Of a stretch of 17,510 nucleotides of DNA, positions 6,606 to 14,259 are shown piece by piece. Below the pieces are notes generated by a model, which saw only the letters and a program-made list of their open reading frames with translations, was not told the DNA's origin and did not search any database. The stretch's first letter is position 1. Each line of letters opens with the position of its first letter. The position numbers and the translations under genes are program-made. Source of the stretch: CAYXWH01 sp964468755 (GTDB lineage Bacteria > Chloroflexota > Dehalococcoidia > Dehalococcoidales > RBG-16-60-22); contig CAYXWH010000040.1 of assembly GCA_964468755.1 (NCBI GenBank), positions 1 through 17,510 on the forward strand, read 5' to 3'.

Positions 6606-7844
6606 ATGTCTAAAATTTATCTTCTTGACGTGACCAACCGCGACGGCGTGCAGACCGCCAAGCTCGGTTTGTCCAAGATAGAAAAGACAATGATTAACCT
6701 CTATCTCAATGAGATGGGTGTCTTCCAGTCCGAGTTTGGTTTCCCCACCACCAGGCATGAGGTCAACTATCTCAATGCTAACCTGGAACTGGCTGGGATG
6801 GGAGTCCTGAAACCCATTCGCCTGCAAGGCTGGATTCGGGCTGTCGCTGATGATGTCAGGACAGCTTTCAAGTATGTGCCCGATATAAAGCACGTCAACC
6901 TGTCGCTATCAACCTCAGACCAGATGATAAATGGCAAGTTCCGGGGCAGAAAGAACCGGCAGGACATAATACGAGACATGGCTGAGGCCGTTGATGTCGC
7001 CCGCGCCATGGGGGCGGAAACCATCGGCGTCAATGCGGAAGACGCTTCCCGGACCGACTTGAATTTCCTGATAGAATTCGGGCTGACAGCCAAAGAGCAC
7101 GGCGCCGACCGGCTGCGGTACTGCGACACGCTGGGATATGACAACCCCTTCACCATCTATGAAACGGTGAAGACTCTGACGGATAGTGTACAGATACCCA
7201 TCGAGATTCACTGCCACGGCGACCTGGGAATGGCCGAGGCAAATTCCCTGGCCGGAGCCAAGGCGGCAGTCGACGGCGGTCAGGACGTTTACATCAACAC
7301 CACCATCAATGGTACCGGGGAAAGAGCCGGCAATGCCGACCTGGTGGCGGTTATTCTGGCGGTTACCAAATCAAAAGGTTTTGCCGAGAAATATGAGCTG
7401 GGCATGCCCATTGACCTGTCCAGGTCGTGGAAGATAGCCAAATTCGCCAGCTATGCCTTTGGTGTTCCCATTCCCATGAACCAGCCGGGAGTTGGCGCCA
7501 ATGCTTTTGCCCATGCCTCAGGGATACACGCCGACGGTGTACTGAAAGACCCGGAAAACTACGAGCTGTACGGTTTCGGAGAGCTGGGCAGGGGTGAACC
7601 GGAATTCGTGGAAACAGGAAGAGAAATCATCGCCGGTCAATATAGCGGTATATCCGGCTTCAGCCACCTGATGGGCAAAATGGAAGTGTCCTTTACCAAC
7701 GATGACAACGCCAGAGATATCCTGGAACTGGTACGATACGCCAATGTAGAATCGCAGAAGCCCCTGGTTGAAGACGAACTGCTGTTTATCGCCAAATACC
7801 CGGAAATTTCCAGGAAACTGCTGACCCTCAACCCGCTCGGTTGA
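6606..7844 (+). CDS. Re-citrate synthase / homocitrate synthase-like DRE-TIM metallolyase
   Basis: The 412-residue enzyme belongs to the 2-isopropylmalate/homocitrate synthase superfamily, which condenses acetyl-CoA with a 2-oxo acid. Seen motifs are the active-site TNRDGVQ (10-16), metal ligands in IHCHGDLGMA (H202, H204), TINGTGERAGNADL (233-246) and HASGIHADGVLK (303-314). It is much shorter than LeuA (about 510 residues) and lacks the leucine-sensing C-terminal domain. HCHGD replaces the commoner HCHND. Dehalococcoides and Clostridium kluyveri use a Re-citrate synthase of this group in place of the ordinary enzyme, which makes that a good guess here. NifV-type homocitrate synthase is the alternative. 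Start ATG 6606 follows AGGAG with 9 nt spacing; an upstream in-frame ATG at 6549 lacks support. Confidence 0.85.
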   Translation: MSKIYLLDVTNRDGVQTAKLGLSKIEKTMINLYLNEMGVFQSEFGFPTTRHEVNYLNANLELAGMGVLKPIRLQGWIRAVADDVRTAFKYVPDIKHVNLSLSTSDQMINGKFRGRKNRQDIIRDMAEAVDVARAMGAETIGVNAEDASRTDLNFLIEFGLTAKEHGADRLRYCDTLGYDNPFTIYETVKTLTDSVQIPIEIHCHGDLGMAEANSLAGAKAAVDGGQDVYINTTINGTGERAGNADLVAVILAVTKSKGFAEKYELGMPIDLSRSWKIAKFASYAFGVPIPMNQPGVGANAFAHASGIHADGVLKDPENYELYGFGELGRGEPEFVETGREIIAGQYSGISGFSHLMGKMEVSFTNDDNARDILELVRYANVESQKPLVEDELLFIAKYPEISRKLLTLNPLG

Positions 7845-7920
7845 ACACCCTGACCATGAAGAGACCGAAGCGGCATTACTGCCGCGCCGTTGACCATAAA
7901 ATTATACCCGAGGAGATATA

Positions 7921-8379
7921 TTGGCCGGGGAATTTCCGGAGATAATCGTACGAGCCATAGGTGTAGTCAGGAACGAGGTCACCCAGCCTCCGGGAGCATC
8001 ATACAACTGGCCGGAGGTTGTTTCCGAGCTGGTGATTGACCGCAGCCTGACGGATGCCCTGGATAGCCTGGATGAGTTTTCTCACATCATCGTTCTTTAC
8101 TGGATACACCGGGTAGACACTGCTGCCAAATTACCCATGAAAATCCACCCACGGGGCAACCCGTCGCTCCCACTTACCGGACTTTTGGCGACGCGGTCGC
8201 CACACCGGCCCAACCCGGTGGGCAAAGCAACGGTCAAACTAGTGGAACGGCGCGACAACATACTCCGGGTTAAGGGACTTGACGCCATTGATGGGTCACC
8301 GATAATTGACATCAAGCCTTATATCCCGGAGTATGACTCGGCTATGGATGCCAGGGCACCCGGATGGACAAGGCAATAA
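7921..8379 (+). CDS. tsaA: tRNA (N6-threonylcarbamoyladenosine37-N6)-methyltransferase TrmO
   Basis: This is the TsaA/UPF0066 beta-barrel methyltransferase fold. E. coli TrmO uses SAM to methylate t6A37 of tRNA-Thr(GGU). The protein (152 residues) shows IGVVRNEV near the start, LDEFSHIIVLYWIHR, the signature LATRSPHRPNPVG (89-101) and LDAIDGSPIIDIKPYIPEYD. The start is TTG at 7921, with GAGGAG 6 nt upstream and no better candidate. Its last 16 nt overlap the next gene in another frame, so translation is probably coupled. Substrate specificity in this phylum is inferred. Confidence 0.93.
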   Translation: MAGEFPEIIVRAIGVVRNEVTQPPGASYNWPEVVSELVIDRSLTDALDSLDEFSHIIVLYWIHRVDTAAKLPMKIHPRGNPSLPLTGLLATRSPHRPNPVGKATVKLVERRDNILRVKGLDAIDGSPIIDIKPYIPEYDSAMDARAPGWTRQ

Positions 8380-9080
8380 ACCAGGCGCTACAGGATATCT
8401 ACCACCGGTTGATATCCCGCTATGGACCACAGCACTGGTGGCCGGCCCGAGAACCATTCGAGGTAATCGTGGGTGCCATCCTGACCCAATCGGCCGCGTG
8501 GACCAATGTTGAAAAGGCGATAGACAATTTACGGAACGTCGGAGCGCTCTCCCCGGAGGCACTGCGCCGGTTACCCGAACCGGAAGTAGCCCGCCTTATC
8601 TACCCCTCCGGCTACTACAATGCCAAGGCAAAAAAAATCAGGTCCTTTGTCCGGTGGTTGGGCGAACACTATGACGGTGACCTCGACCGGCTCTTTACCA
8701 GCCCCATTGTTGACCTCCGCAAACAGCTGCTTTCCGTTTACGGTATCGGGCCGGAAACAGCCGATTCCATTATCCTGTATGCCGCCCGGAAACCGGTCTT
8801 CGTCATTGATGCCTACACCCGCCGCATTATCAAGCGACTGGGTATGGCACCGGACAATGACCGCTATACCGCCTACCAGCAACTGTTCATGGACAATCTG
8901 CCCGCTGATGTCCGGTTGTTTAATGAATACCACGCCCTGCTTGTCTGCCTGGCGAAGCATGTCTGCCGCCCCCGACCACTCTGCCCTGACTGCTGCCTCA
9001 AGAATCTCTGCCCGAACGGCACCCCTGGTAGTATTTGCAATGGCAACAGTCAGTCTGGTAAGCTGTCAGCCAGAAGATAG
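8364..9080 (+). CDS. Endonuclease III-like HhH-GPD DNA glycosylase with 4Fe-4S cluster
   Basis: This is a base-excision repair family protein of 238 residues. It contains ILTQSAAWTNVEKA (40-52), a helix-hairpin-helix at about 122-140 (VYGIGPETADSIILYA), catalytic aspartate D149 in VIDAYTRR, and a cluster C201-x5-C207-x2-C210-x5-C216. The HhH position that holds the catalytic lysine of E. coli Nth (GRKTA) is E131 here (GPETA). It should therefore act as a monofunctional glycosylase rather than a glycosylase/lyase, as in related EndoIII-like proteins with alkyl-base or mismatch specificity. The lesion is unknown. The start ATG lies within the end of trmO. The C-terminal 20 residues after the cluster are polar and unlikely to be structured. 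Confidence 0.9.
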   Translation: MDKAINQALQDIYHRLISRYGPQHWWPAREPFEVIVGAILTQSAAWTNVEKAIDNLRNVGALSPEALRRLPEPEVARLIYPSGYYNAKAKKIRSFVRWLGEHYDGDLDRLFTSPIVDLRKQLLSVYGIGPETADSIILYAARKPVFVIDAYTRRIIKRLGMAPDNDRYTAYQQLFMDNLPADVRLFNEYHALLVCLAKHVCRPRPLCPDCCLKNLCPNGTPGSICNGNSQSGKLSARR

Positions 9081-9104
9081 TACCGTCAGCAGGGAGAACC
9101 GACC

Positions 9105-10028
9105 GTGGACCTATCAGTGCAATTAGCCCCCGGACACGAACCGGGACTATTCCTTATCAACCCGGTCATGACCGCCTCCGGTACCTTTGGCTATGCCACC
9201 GAGTACCAGCACCTGTTTGATATCCAGCGGTTGGGGGCGATTATCTGCAAGGGGACTACTCTTGAGCCCAGGCAGGGCAATCCTCAGCCGCGCATAGCCG
9301 AAACCGCCGCCGGCATGCTTAACTCCATCGGGTTGCAGAATATCGGGGTTGAGGCACTAATCAGGGAAAAAGCACCGGTCTGGGCAAGCTGGCGGGTACC
9401 GGCGGTGGTGAACATCGCCGGAGAGACCGTTGACGACTATGCCCGAATCGCCGGCAAGCTGGATAATGTGCCCGGTGTCAGTGCCCTTGAAGTAAATATC
9501 AGTTGCCCCAATATTCAGGCGGGTGGTGCCGAGTTCGGCACTGAGCCGGATACCGCCGCCATGGTGACTGCGGCGGTGAAAGCAGCCACCTCCCTGCCAC
9601 TCATTGTCAAGCTTACCCCGAACGTCAGCGATATCTGCCGCATAGCCACGGCTGTGGTTGAAGCCGGCGCCGATGCTCTCTGCCTGATAAATACCCTGAG
9701 AGGCATGGCAATCGATATCCACCGGTGCCGCCCGGTACTGGGCACGGTTACCGGCGGATTGTCCGGCCCGGCAATCAAACCGGTGGCACTAGCCATGGTC
9801 TATCAGGTAGCCGGTGCCGTGGGTGTACCCATCATCGGCTGTGGTGGCATTCTTACCGCTGATGATGCCCTGGAGTTCATAATGGCTGGCGCCAGCGCAG
9901 TACAGGTCGGCATGGGTAACTTCACCAATCCCCGTGCCCCGCTCGATGTCCTGGAAGGAATAGAGCGGTTCCTGGTCCAGCAGGGAATTGAGCATATCGC
10001 CGGGATTACCGGAGTAGCCCGGCGGTAA
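9105..10028 (+). CDS. pyrD: Dihydroorotate dehydrogenase, class 1B catalytic subunit
   Basis: It catalyses the fourth step of pyrimidine synthesis, dihydroorotate to orotate, with FMN. The 307-residue TIM barrel shows NPVMTASGTFGY (19-30), KGTTLEPRQGNPQPR, the active-site NISCPN with catalytic base Cys134 (class 1), INTLRGMAIDI and IIGCGGI. The Cys base and the length point to class 1B, which normally pairs with the iron-sulfur/FAD subunit PyrK. No pyrK is in this window. The start is GTG at 9105 with AGGGAG about 8 nt upstream. PyrF for the sixth step is at 14693. Confidence 0.96.
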   Translation: MDLSVQLAPGHEPGLFLINPVMTASGTFGYATEYQHLFDIQRLGAIICKGTTLEPRQGNPQPRIAETAAGMLNSIGLQNIGVEALIREKAPVWASWRVPAVVNIAGETVDDYARIAGKLDNVPGVSALEVNISCPNIQAGGAEFGTEPDTAAMVTAAVKAATSLPLIVKLTPNVSDICRIATAVVEAGADALCLINTLRGMAIDIHRCRPVLGTVTGGLSGPAIKPVALAMVYQVAGAVGVPIIGCGGILTADDALEFIMAGASAVQVGMGNFTNPRAPLDVLEGIERFLVQQGIEHIAGITGVARR

Positions 10029-10127
10029 CAGAAACCTGACCGATAACGATTGAGGAAAACCGGCTATTATGTTACAGTATACATGTGCTGGCATAAAAAA
10101 GTCCGTTTAATGGACGAATGTATTTGC

Positions 10128-10219
10128 GGAGGGATCGCATAGTGGCCTAGTGCGGGCGCCTGCTAAGCGCTTACCCCGGGAAACTGGGGTCGTGGGTTCG
10201 AATCCCACTCCCTCCGCCA
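10128..10219 (+). tRNA. tRNA-Ser (anticodon GCU)
   Basis: The 92-nt cloverleaf is readable by eye. The acceptor GGAGGGA (10128-10134) pairs with TCCCTCC (10209-10215). The anticodon arm is GGCGC-CTGCTAA-GCGCT with GCT at the anticodon. A long variable arm (ACCCCGGGAAACTGGGGT) is typical of class II serine tRNAs. The T arm GTGGG-TTCGAAT-CCCAC follows, then discriminator G and an encoded CCA. It reads AGU/AGC serine codons. It sits between pyrD and miaB. Confidence 0.96.
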
Positions 10220-10230
10220 GAAAATCAGCT

Positions 10231-10247
10231 GCCCCTAAAACGGGGGC
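10231..10247 (+). terminator. Candidate hairpin terminator after tRNA-Ser
   Basis: GCCCC (10231-10235) pairs with GGGGC (10243-10247) around a 7-nt loop, followed by GTATTTAT, which is only partly T-rich. It could end the tRNA transcript, but the poor T tract leaves read-through into miaB likely. Confidence 0.3.
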
Positions 10248-10271
10248 GTATTTATCTAAGGGGGGATGGGG

Positions 10272-11510
10272 GTGCCTAGCTACTACATCTGGACAATTGG
10301 CTGCCAGATGAACCGGGCGGAATCGGAACGACTGAGCAGTTATCTCGAGGAACTGGGCTACGACGCCACTGACGAAGTTACGACAGCCGATATCATCGTG
10401 CTTAATAGCTGCGTGGTGCGGCAGAGCGCGGAAAACCGGGTCATCAATAAGCTCCATGCCCTGAAACCGCTCAAAAAGTCCCGGCCCAACGCAATCCTGG
10501 CGGTGACCGGCTGCCTGGTCAATTCGGATATCGGCAAGCTGCACCAGAGCTTCCCTCATGTCGACTACTTCTTTAAGCCGGGAGACTGCGCACCATGGCT
10601 GGAAAAACCCGGTCAGGTACTACCCCGGCACCCCTCGCCTAGCGTATTCATTCCCATAATCCAGGGGTGCAATAATTTCTGTTCCTATTGCATCGTGCCC
10701 TACCGCCGCGGACGGGAAAGAAGCCGCGCCATCGCCGAAATAGTTAACGAAGCCGGTGAGCTGGTGCGCCGCGGTGCCCGGGAAATCACTTTACTGGGAC
10801 AGAACGTGGACTCCTACGGACATGACCTGCCGGATGGACCGGACCTGGCTGACCTGCTCACGGAATTGAACGCCATCGACGGTCTGGCCCGACTCCGCTT
10901 CCTCACCAATCACCCCAAGGATATGACTTCGAAACTGGTTGAGACCATCGCCCGGCTGGATAAAGTCTGCAAGCACATCAACCTGGCGGTACAGTCCGGC
11001 GACGATGGTATTCTCCGGGCGATGCGACGGGGGTACACCGTTGAGCAGTACCGGCAACTGGTCAACCATATCCGCCGGGAGATTCCCGGAGTAGCCCTGA
11101 GCACCGATGTCATTGTCGGCTTTCCCTCGGAAAGCAGCGCCCAGTTCCAGCATACCTGCGACTTGCTCTCCGGGCTAAAGTTTGATACAGTCCATGTAGC
11201 CGCCTACTCACCGCGACCGGGAACTCTAGCCGCCCGGGAACTTGAGGACAATATCCCGTTACCGGAAAAAAAGGAGCGGCTGAATGCAATTGAGCTACTG
11301 CAGAAAGAAATCGCCACCGAAATCAACTCACGGTTAAAGGGCAAGGTGGTCGAAATCCTGGTAAATGATAAGGTAAAGGGTAAGTGGCAGGGGCGAACCG
11401 GTACTGACAAGCTGGTCTTTTTCCACGATGAAAGGGACTGTCTCGGACAACTGGTGAATATCCAAATTACCAGGACCAGCCCCTGGTCACTACAGGGAGA
11501 ACGAGAGTAA
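10272..11510 (+). CDS. miaB: tRNA-2-methylthio-N6-dimethylallyladenosine synthase MiaB
   Basis: This is a radical-SAM methylthiotransferase that converts i6A37 to ms2i6A37 in tRNAs reading UNN codons. Counting from the upstream ATG (10266), it has the three N-terminal cluster cysteines (C13 in IGCQMN, C49 in LNSCVV, C83 in TGCLV), the radical-SAM triad C135, C139, C142 in GCNNFCSYCIVPYRRGRERSR, and a C-terminal TRAM-like region (KGKVVEILVNDKVKG, TGTDKLVFF). YCIVPYRRGRERSR favours MiaB over MtaB or RimO. AAGGGGGG abuts the ATG at 10266, so GTG at 10272, with normal spacing and giving VPSYYIWTIGCQMN, is the better start; the difference is two residues. A short gap and AGGAGG lead into yajC. Confidence 0.95.
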   Translation: MPSYYIWTIGCQMNRAESERLSSYLEELGYDATDEVTTADIIVLNSCVVRQSAENRVINKLHALKPLKKSRPNAILAVTGCLVNSDIGKLHQSFPHVDYFFKPGDCAPWLEKPGQVLPRHPSPSVFIPIIQGCNNFCSYCIVPYRRGRERSRAIAEIVNEAGELVRRGAREITLLGQNVDSYGHDLPDGPDLADLLTELNAIDGLARLRFLTNHPKDMTSKLVETIARLDKVCKHINLAVQSGDDGILRAMRRGYTVEQYRQLVNHIRREIPGVALSTDVIVGFPSESSAQFQHTCDLLSGLKFDTVHVAAYSPRPGTLAARELEDNIPLPEKKERLNAIELLQKEIATEINSRLKGKVVEILVNDKVKGKWQGRTGTDKLVFFHDERDCLGQLVNIQITRTSPWSLQGERE

Positions 11511-11530
11511 ATAACGCTATCTAGGAGGGA

Positions 11531-11905
11531 ATGAGTGACATGGTGAAGTTTGGAATCATCGCGGGATGGCTTATGACGCTGCTGGTATTTTTCAGCGGCT
11601 GTCTTCCCGGAGGGGAAGGGGAAGGGGAACCAGCCCAGTTCGACTGGACAATAATCATCTTTCTGGTAATAATCTTCGGTCTGTTCTACTTGCTCATGAT
11701 TCGTCCCCAGCGCAAGAAGCAAAAGGAAATGCAGACCATGGTACAGGAGCTACAAAAAGGCGACCGGGTAATCACCGCCGGGGGTATTTACGGGCAGATT
11801 GAGAGCCTGAGTGAGGACAGCATTGTCCTGAAAATAGAATCCGGGGCAACCATCCGGGTAGCCAGAAGCAGTGTCGTTGGTCGGCGCGATAAAGATAAAA
11901 TGTAA
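11531..11905 (+). CDS. yajC: Sec translocon accessory protein YajC with an N-terminal lipobox-like extension
   Basis: YajC associates with SecDF in protein export. The canonical part starts with a membrane segment (WTIIIFLVIIFGLFYLLMIRPQRKKQKEM) followed by LQKGDRVITAGGIYGQI and a beta-rich tail. Ahead of it is an unusual second hydrophobic segment, GIIAGWLMTLLVFFSGC, ending at C24 in a lipobox-like FSGC, then a Gly/Glu/Pro linker. This would suit a lipoprotein signal peptide. AGGAGG lies only 2 nt before ATG 11531; ATG 11540 (11 nt) is an equally good start. It lies 20 nt after miaB and 11 nt before nadC. secD and secF are not in the window. Confidence 0.93.
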   Translation: MSDMVKFGIIAGWLMTLLVFFSGCLPGGEGEGEPAQFDWTIIIFLVIIFGLFYLLMIRPQRKKQKEMQTMVQELQKGDRVITAGGIYGQIESLSEDSIVLKIESGATIRVARSSVVGRRDKDKM

Positions 11906-11916
11906 AGGGGATACCG

Positions 11917-12786
11917 TTGGCAAGCACACTCCAGATCTCCGATGAAGCGGTTGTCAATATCATTGACCTTGCCCTGGCTGAGGACGTGAGCCACGGTGAC
12001 ATAACCAGTGAGGTATTGATACCCCCAACGCTGGCTGCCAAAGCCCTGGTACTGGCGAAAGAAGCGGGCATCCTGGCCGGGGGTGAGGTAGCCAGTCGTG
12101 TCTTCCAGCGAGTTGACCCGTCGCTTAGCGTAGCGGTGTTCATCACCGATGGCGCCGCCATTAAACCGGGAGACATCATTGCCACCATATCAGGCAAGAT
12201 GCTCGGTATCCTCAAGGCAGAGCGGGTGGCCCTCAATTTCCTGCAAAGACTCAGCGGTATCGCGTCACTGACCGCCCGATATGTTGCCGCCGCCGGTGGC
12301 AGGGTTATGCTCACTGATACCCGTAAGACCACTCCCGGCCTCAGGCTGCTGGAGAAGTACGCGGTACGTATGGGCGGAGGTCACAACCACCGCCTCCACC
12401 TTGGCGATGGCATATTGATTAAGGACAATCACCTCGCGGCGCTGCGTTCCCAGGGCATGACCATGAATGACATCGTCGTGAAGGCCAAACAGAACGCCCC
12501 GGCGGGAACCACCGTAGAGGTAGAGGTCACTACGGTACAGGAAGCCGGGGATGCCGTAGTCGCCGGAGCCGATATTATCATGCTGGATAATATGAGCCCC
12601 GACGAGACGCGCCACGCCGTAGAACTGGTCAACGGCCGGGCAAAGATTGAAGTATCGGGTGGAATCACCCTGGACAATATCCGTCAGGCAGTGATGAGCG
12701 GGGTTGATATCATCTCCATTGGTGCGCTCACACACTCCGTTAAGGCACTGGATATCAGCATTGAGCTTGAAATAGCGCAAGCCTGA
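11917..12786 (+). CDS. nadC: Nicotinate-nucleotide pyrophosphorylase (carboxylating)
   Basis: It is the quinolinate phosphoribosyltransferase of de novo NAD synthesis, making nicotinate mononucleotide from quinolinate and PRPP with loss of CO2. The 289 residues show HGDITSEVL (26-34), RVALNFLQRLSGIAS, DTRKTTPGLRLLEKYAVRMGGG with HNHRLHLGD, the barrel strands VEVEV and IMLDNM, and EVSGGI near the C-terminus. The start is TTG at 11917, supported by AAAGGGG about 6 nt upstream. It is the last gene of the rightward run and converges on the small gene at 12788 with a 1-nt gap. nadA and nadB are not present here. Confidence 0.97.
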   Translation: MASTLQISDEAVVNIIDLALAEDVSHGDITSEVLIPPTLAAKALVLAKEAGILAGGEVASRVFQRVDPSLSVAVFITDGAAIKPGDIIATISGKMLGILKAERVALNFLQRLSGIASLTARYVAAAGGRVMLTDTRKTTPGLRLLEKYAVRMGGGHNHRLHLGDGILIKDNHLAALRSQGMTMNDIVVKAKQNAPAGTTVEVEVTTVQEAGDAVVAGADIIMLDNMSPDETRHAVELVNGRAKIEVSGGITLDNIRQAVMSGVDIISIGALTHSVKALDISIELEIAQA

Positions 12787-12787
12787 A

Positions 12788-12994
12788 TCAGGCTAACCTC
12801 TTGAGGGCGCGAGACAGGCATTCGTTGGCTTTGTCCAGCTCCCGGGCAGCCCCGCCAATATCGTCGCCGATATCAGCCTCGCCAAGCGCTTTTGCCCGTT
12901 CCGCCCAGTCCTGAAACTCCTCACTGTGCTCACGGTTATGCTCAATCCAGTGGCTTAATAAAACCTTTAGTTTGTTTCGTTCATCCGCAGCCAT
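12788..12994 (-). CDS. Small helical hypothetical protein downstream of fur
   Basis: I do not recognise a named function. The 68-residue protein is charged and predicted to be all-helical: LKVLLSHWIEHNREHSEEFQDWAERAKALGE followed by a second amphipathic helix (LDKANECLSRALKRL). The His/Glu-rich first helix (HWIEHNREHSEE) could bind metal or form a helical hairpin. It begins 6 nt after the Fur stop in the same direction, so it is likely made with the metalloregulator and may act in metal handling; this is inference. It ends tail-to-tail against nadC. Confidence 0.75.
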   Translation of the reverse strand: MAADERNKLKVLLSHWIEHNREHSEEFQDWAERAKALGEADIGDDIGGAARELDKANECLSRALKRLA

Positions 12995-13000
12995 AACTCT

Positions 13001-13423
13001 CTACCGACGACACTGCCGACAAAGGCCAAATATTCCCAGATGCCTCAGGTCAGCCTCAAAATCATACTCACTAAGTAACCTTTCCCTCAGGGGATACAGC
13101 ACCGATTCGTCAAGGTCAATTATCCGGCCACACTGCCGGCAGATAAGGTGATGGTGGTGCCCCTTGTCCGCCGGATGATATCGCACCCGGCCGCCGCCCA
13201 TGTCAGTCTCGGTAACCAGGCCCAGTCGTTTCAGCAGGTCCAGGGTGCGGTAAATGGTGGAAATATTAACGTGTGGATATCTGGCGACCACCTGGGCATA
13301 GATTTCTTCGGCGCTTATATGGTCGACGCTCTTTTCAATAGCCTGGAGCACCATCATGCGCTGGGGGGTCAGCCGATACCCCTTCTCGATTAACTTATCG
13401 GTTATATTTCCCGATTGCTCCAT
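13001..13423 (-). CDS. Fur-family metal-dependent transcriptional regulator
   Basis: The 140-residue protein has the winged-helix domain (YRLTPQRMMVLQAI, SAEEIY, NISTIYRTLDLLKRLGLV) and the dimerisation domain with HHHHLICRQCG (His89-92, C95 and C98) and HLGIFGLCRQC (C135 and C138). The two CxxC pairs form the structural zinc site of Fur, PerR and Zur. Which metal or peroxide it senses cannot be told from the motifs alone. It lies 14 nt after dtd and before the small helical gene, in a leftward operon starting at fmdB. It may regulate genes outside the window, since no clear Fur box stands at its own operon promoter. Confidence 0.93.
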   Translation of the reverse strand: MEQSGNITDKLIEKGYRLTPQRMMVLQAIEKSVDHISAEEIYAQVVARYPHVNISTIYRTLDLLKRLGLVTETDMGGGRVRYHPADKGHHHHLICRQCGRIIDLDESVLYPLRERLLSEYDFEADLRHLGIFGLCRQCRR

Positions 13424-13437
13424 CCGACCTCCTGCAC

Positions 13438-13887
13438 TCAGAACTTGTCTTTCGTGTCAATGAGAATCGTCACCGGGCCGTCATTACGGATTTCCACCTG
13501 CATGTACTGCTGAAAGCGCCCGGTAGCCACCGTTAGACCGGTAGCCCGGCACTGCTCTACAAAGTAGTCAAACAACGTCTCAGCCACCTCCGGCGGCGCT
13601 GCCCCGACAAAGCTGGGGCGCCGTCCCTTCCCGGTATCCGCCAGCAGGGTAAACTGGCTCACCAGTAGCAGCTCACCGGCAATATCCCGGGCGGAAAGGT
13701 TAAACTTGCCTTCTTCGTCAGCAAAAATGCGCAGACCGGCAATCTTTTCCGCCAGGTACCGCGCGTCTCTTTCTCTATCGCCGTGGGCTACTCCCAGAAA
13801 GACCACCAGCCCACGCCCTATCCGGCCTACTTCTTCACCATCAATGCTCACTGAAGCCCCGCTGACCCGTTGCAGCAGTGCTTTCAT
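13438..13887 (-). CDS. dtd: D-aminoacyl-tRNA deacylase
   Basis: Dtd hydrolyses D-amino acids, and mischarged glycine, from tRNA. The 149-residue protein matches DTD1 throughout: MKALLQRVSGASV at the start, the catalytic SQFTLLAD (S77-Q78-F79-T80), the GRRPSF motif, and the cis-Gly-Pro motif NDGPVT at 135-140. The start ATG is 3 nt after the fmdB stop, with GGGAAG in front, which indicates co-transcription. Confidence 0.97.
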   Translation of the reverse strand: MKALLQRVSGASVSIDGEEVGRIGRGLVVFLGVAHGDRERDARYLAEKIAGLRIFADEEGKFNLSARDIAGELLLVSQFTLLADTGKGRRPSFVGAAPPEVAETLFDYFVEQCRATGLTVATGRFQQYMQVEIRNDGPVTILIDTKDKF

Positions 13888-13890
13888 ACG

Positions 13891-14130
13891 CTACTTCCCT
13901 TTTCCCATCTGCCCGGATTCCTGCTTTCCGGTGGCGGTATCGGCAGGACCGCCTTTACGACTGTCAGTTATATAGAAACCGCTGCCCTTGAAAATAATCG
14001 GGGCGGGATGAAAGACACGGCTTGCCTTCCCCTGGCATTCGGGGCAAATTGCCTCGGCTGCCTCACTAAACGACTGTTTTTTCTCAAAGCGAAAGTGGCA
14101 AAGACCACACTCATATTCATAGATGGGCAT
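13891..14130 (-). CDS. FmdB-family zinc-ribbon protein
   Basis: The protein begins MPIYEYECGLCHFRFEKKQSF with a second pair CPEC near residue 35, giving the CxxC...CxxC ribbon of the FmdB family (named from a putative regulator of formamidase genes). It continues with the family's FKGSGFYITD motif and a disordered polar tail (about 55-79). Family members are widespread and their function is poorly known. It is the first gene after the promoter at 14170-14198, upstream of dtd, the Fur-family gene and the small helical gene. Confidence 0.9.
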   Translation of the reverse strand: MPIYEYECGLCHFRFEKKQSFSEAAEAICPECQGKASRVFHPAPIIFKGSGFYITDSRKGGPADTATGKQESGQMGKGK

Positions 14131-14169
14131 TCGTTCTTACCTCGCTAAAATTCGTGAGTCTCTACCTCT

Positions 14170-14198
14170 ATTTTACCCAAATAGCTTCGCGCTGGCAA
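14170..14198 (-). promoter_or_regulatory. Promoter of the fmdB-dtd-fur operon
   Basis: Reading leftward, -35 TTGCCA (14193-14198) and -10 TAAAAT (14170-14175) are each one base from consensus and 17 bp apart. The predicted start is near 14163, about 30 nt before the ATG. It is divergent from the promoter at 14226-14254, with 27 bp between the -35 boxes. Confidence 0.65.
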
Positions 14199-14225
14199 AT
14201 CGCGGTTAAAAACCCGGCAGACCGC

Positions 14226-14254
14226 TGGACATATCGACAAAAAAGTGCTATAAT
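14226..14254 (+). promoter_or_regulatory. Strong sigma-70-type promoter for the structured RNA/SWIM unit
   Basis: -35 TGGACA (14226-14231, 5 of 6 consensus bases) and a perfect -10 TATAAT (14249-14254) are separated by exactly 17 bp. The predicted start is near 14260-14262. The first ATG of a recognised gene is about 130 nt downstream, past a terminator. Confidence 0.72.
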
Positions 14255-14259
14255 GACAT

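Noticed and set aside
6435..6893. 152-codon leftward ORF across the leader and start of the DRE-TIM gene
   Set aside because: It is antisense to a well-supported gene and has no recognisable domain or ribosome site.
10095..10110. GTCCG...TGGAC hairpin after pyrD
   Set aside because: Only about five pairs with one wobble and no T tract; too weak to call a terminator.
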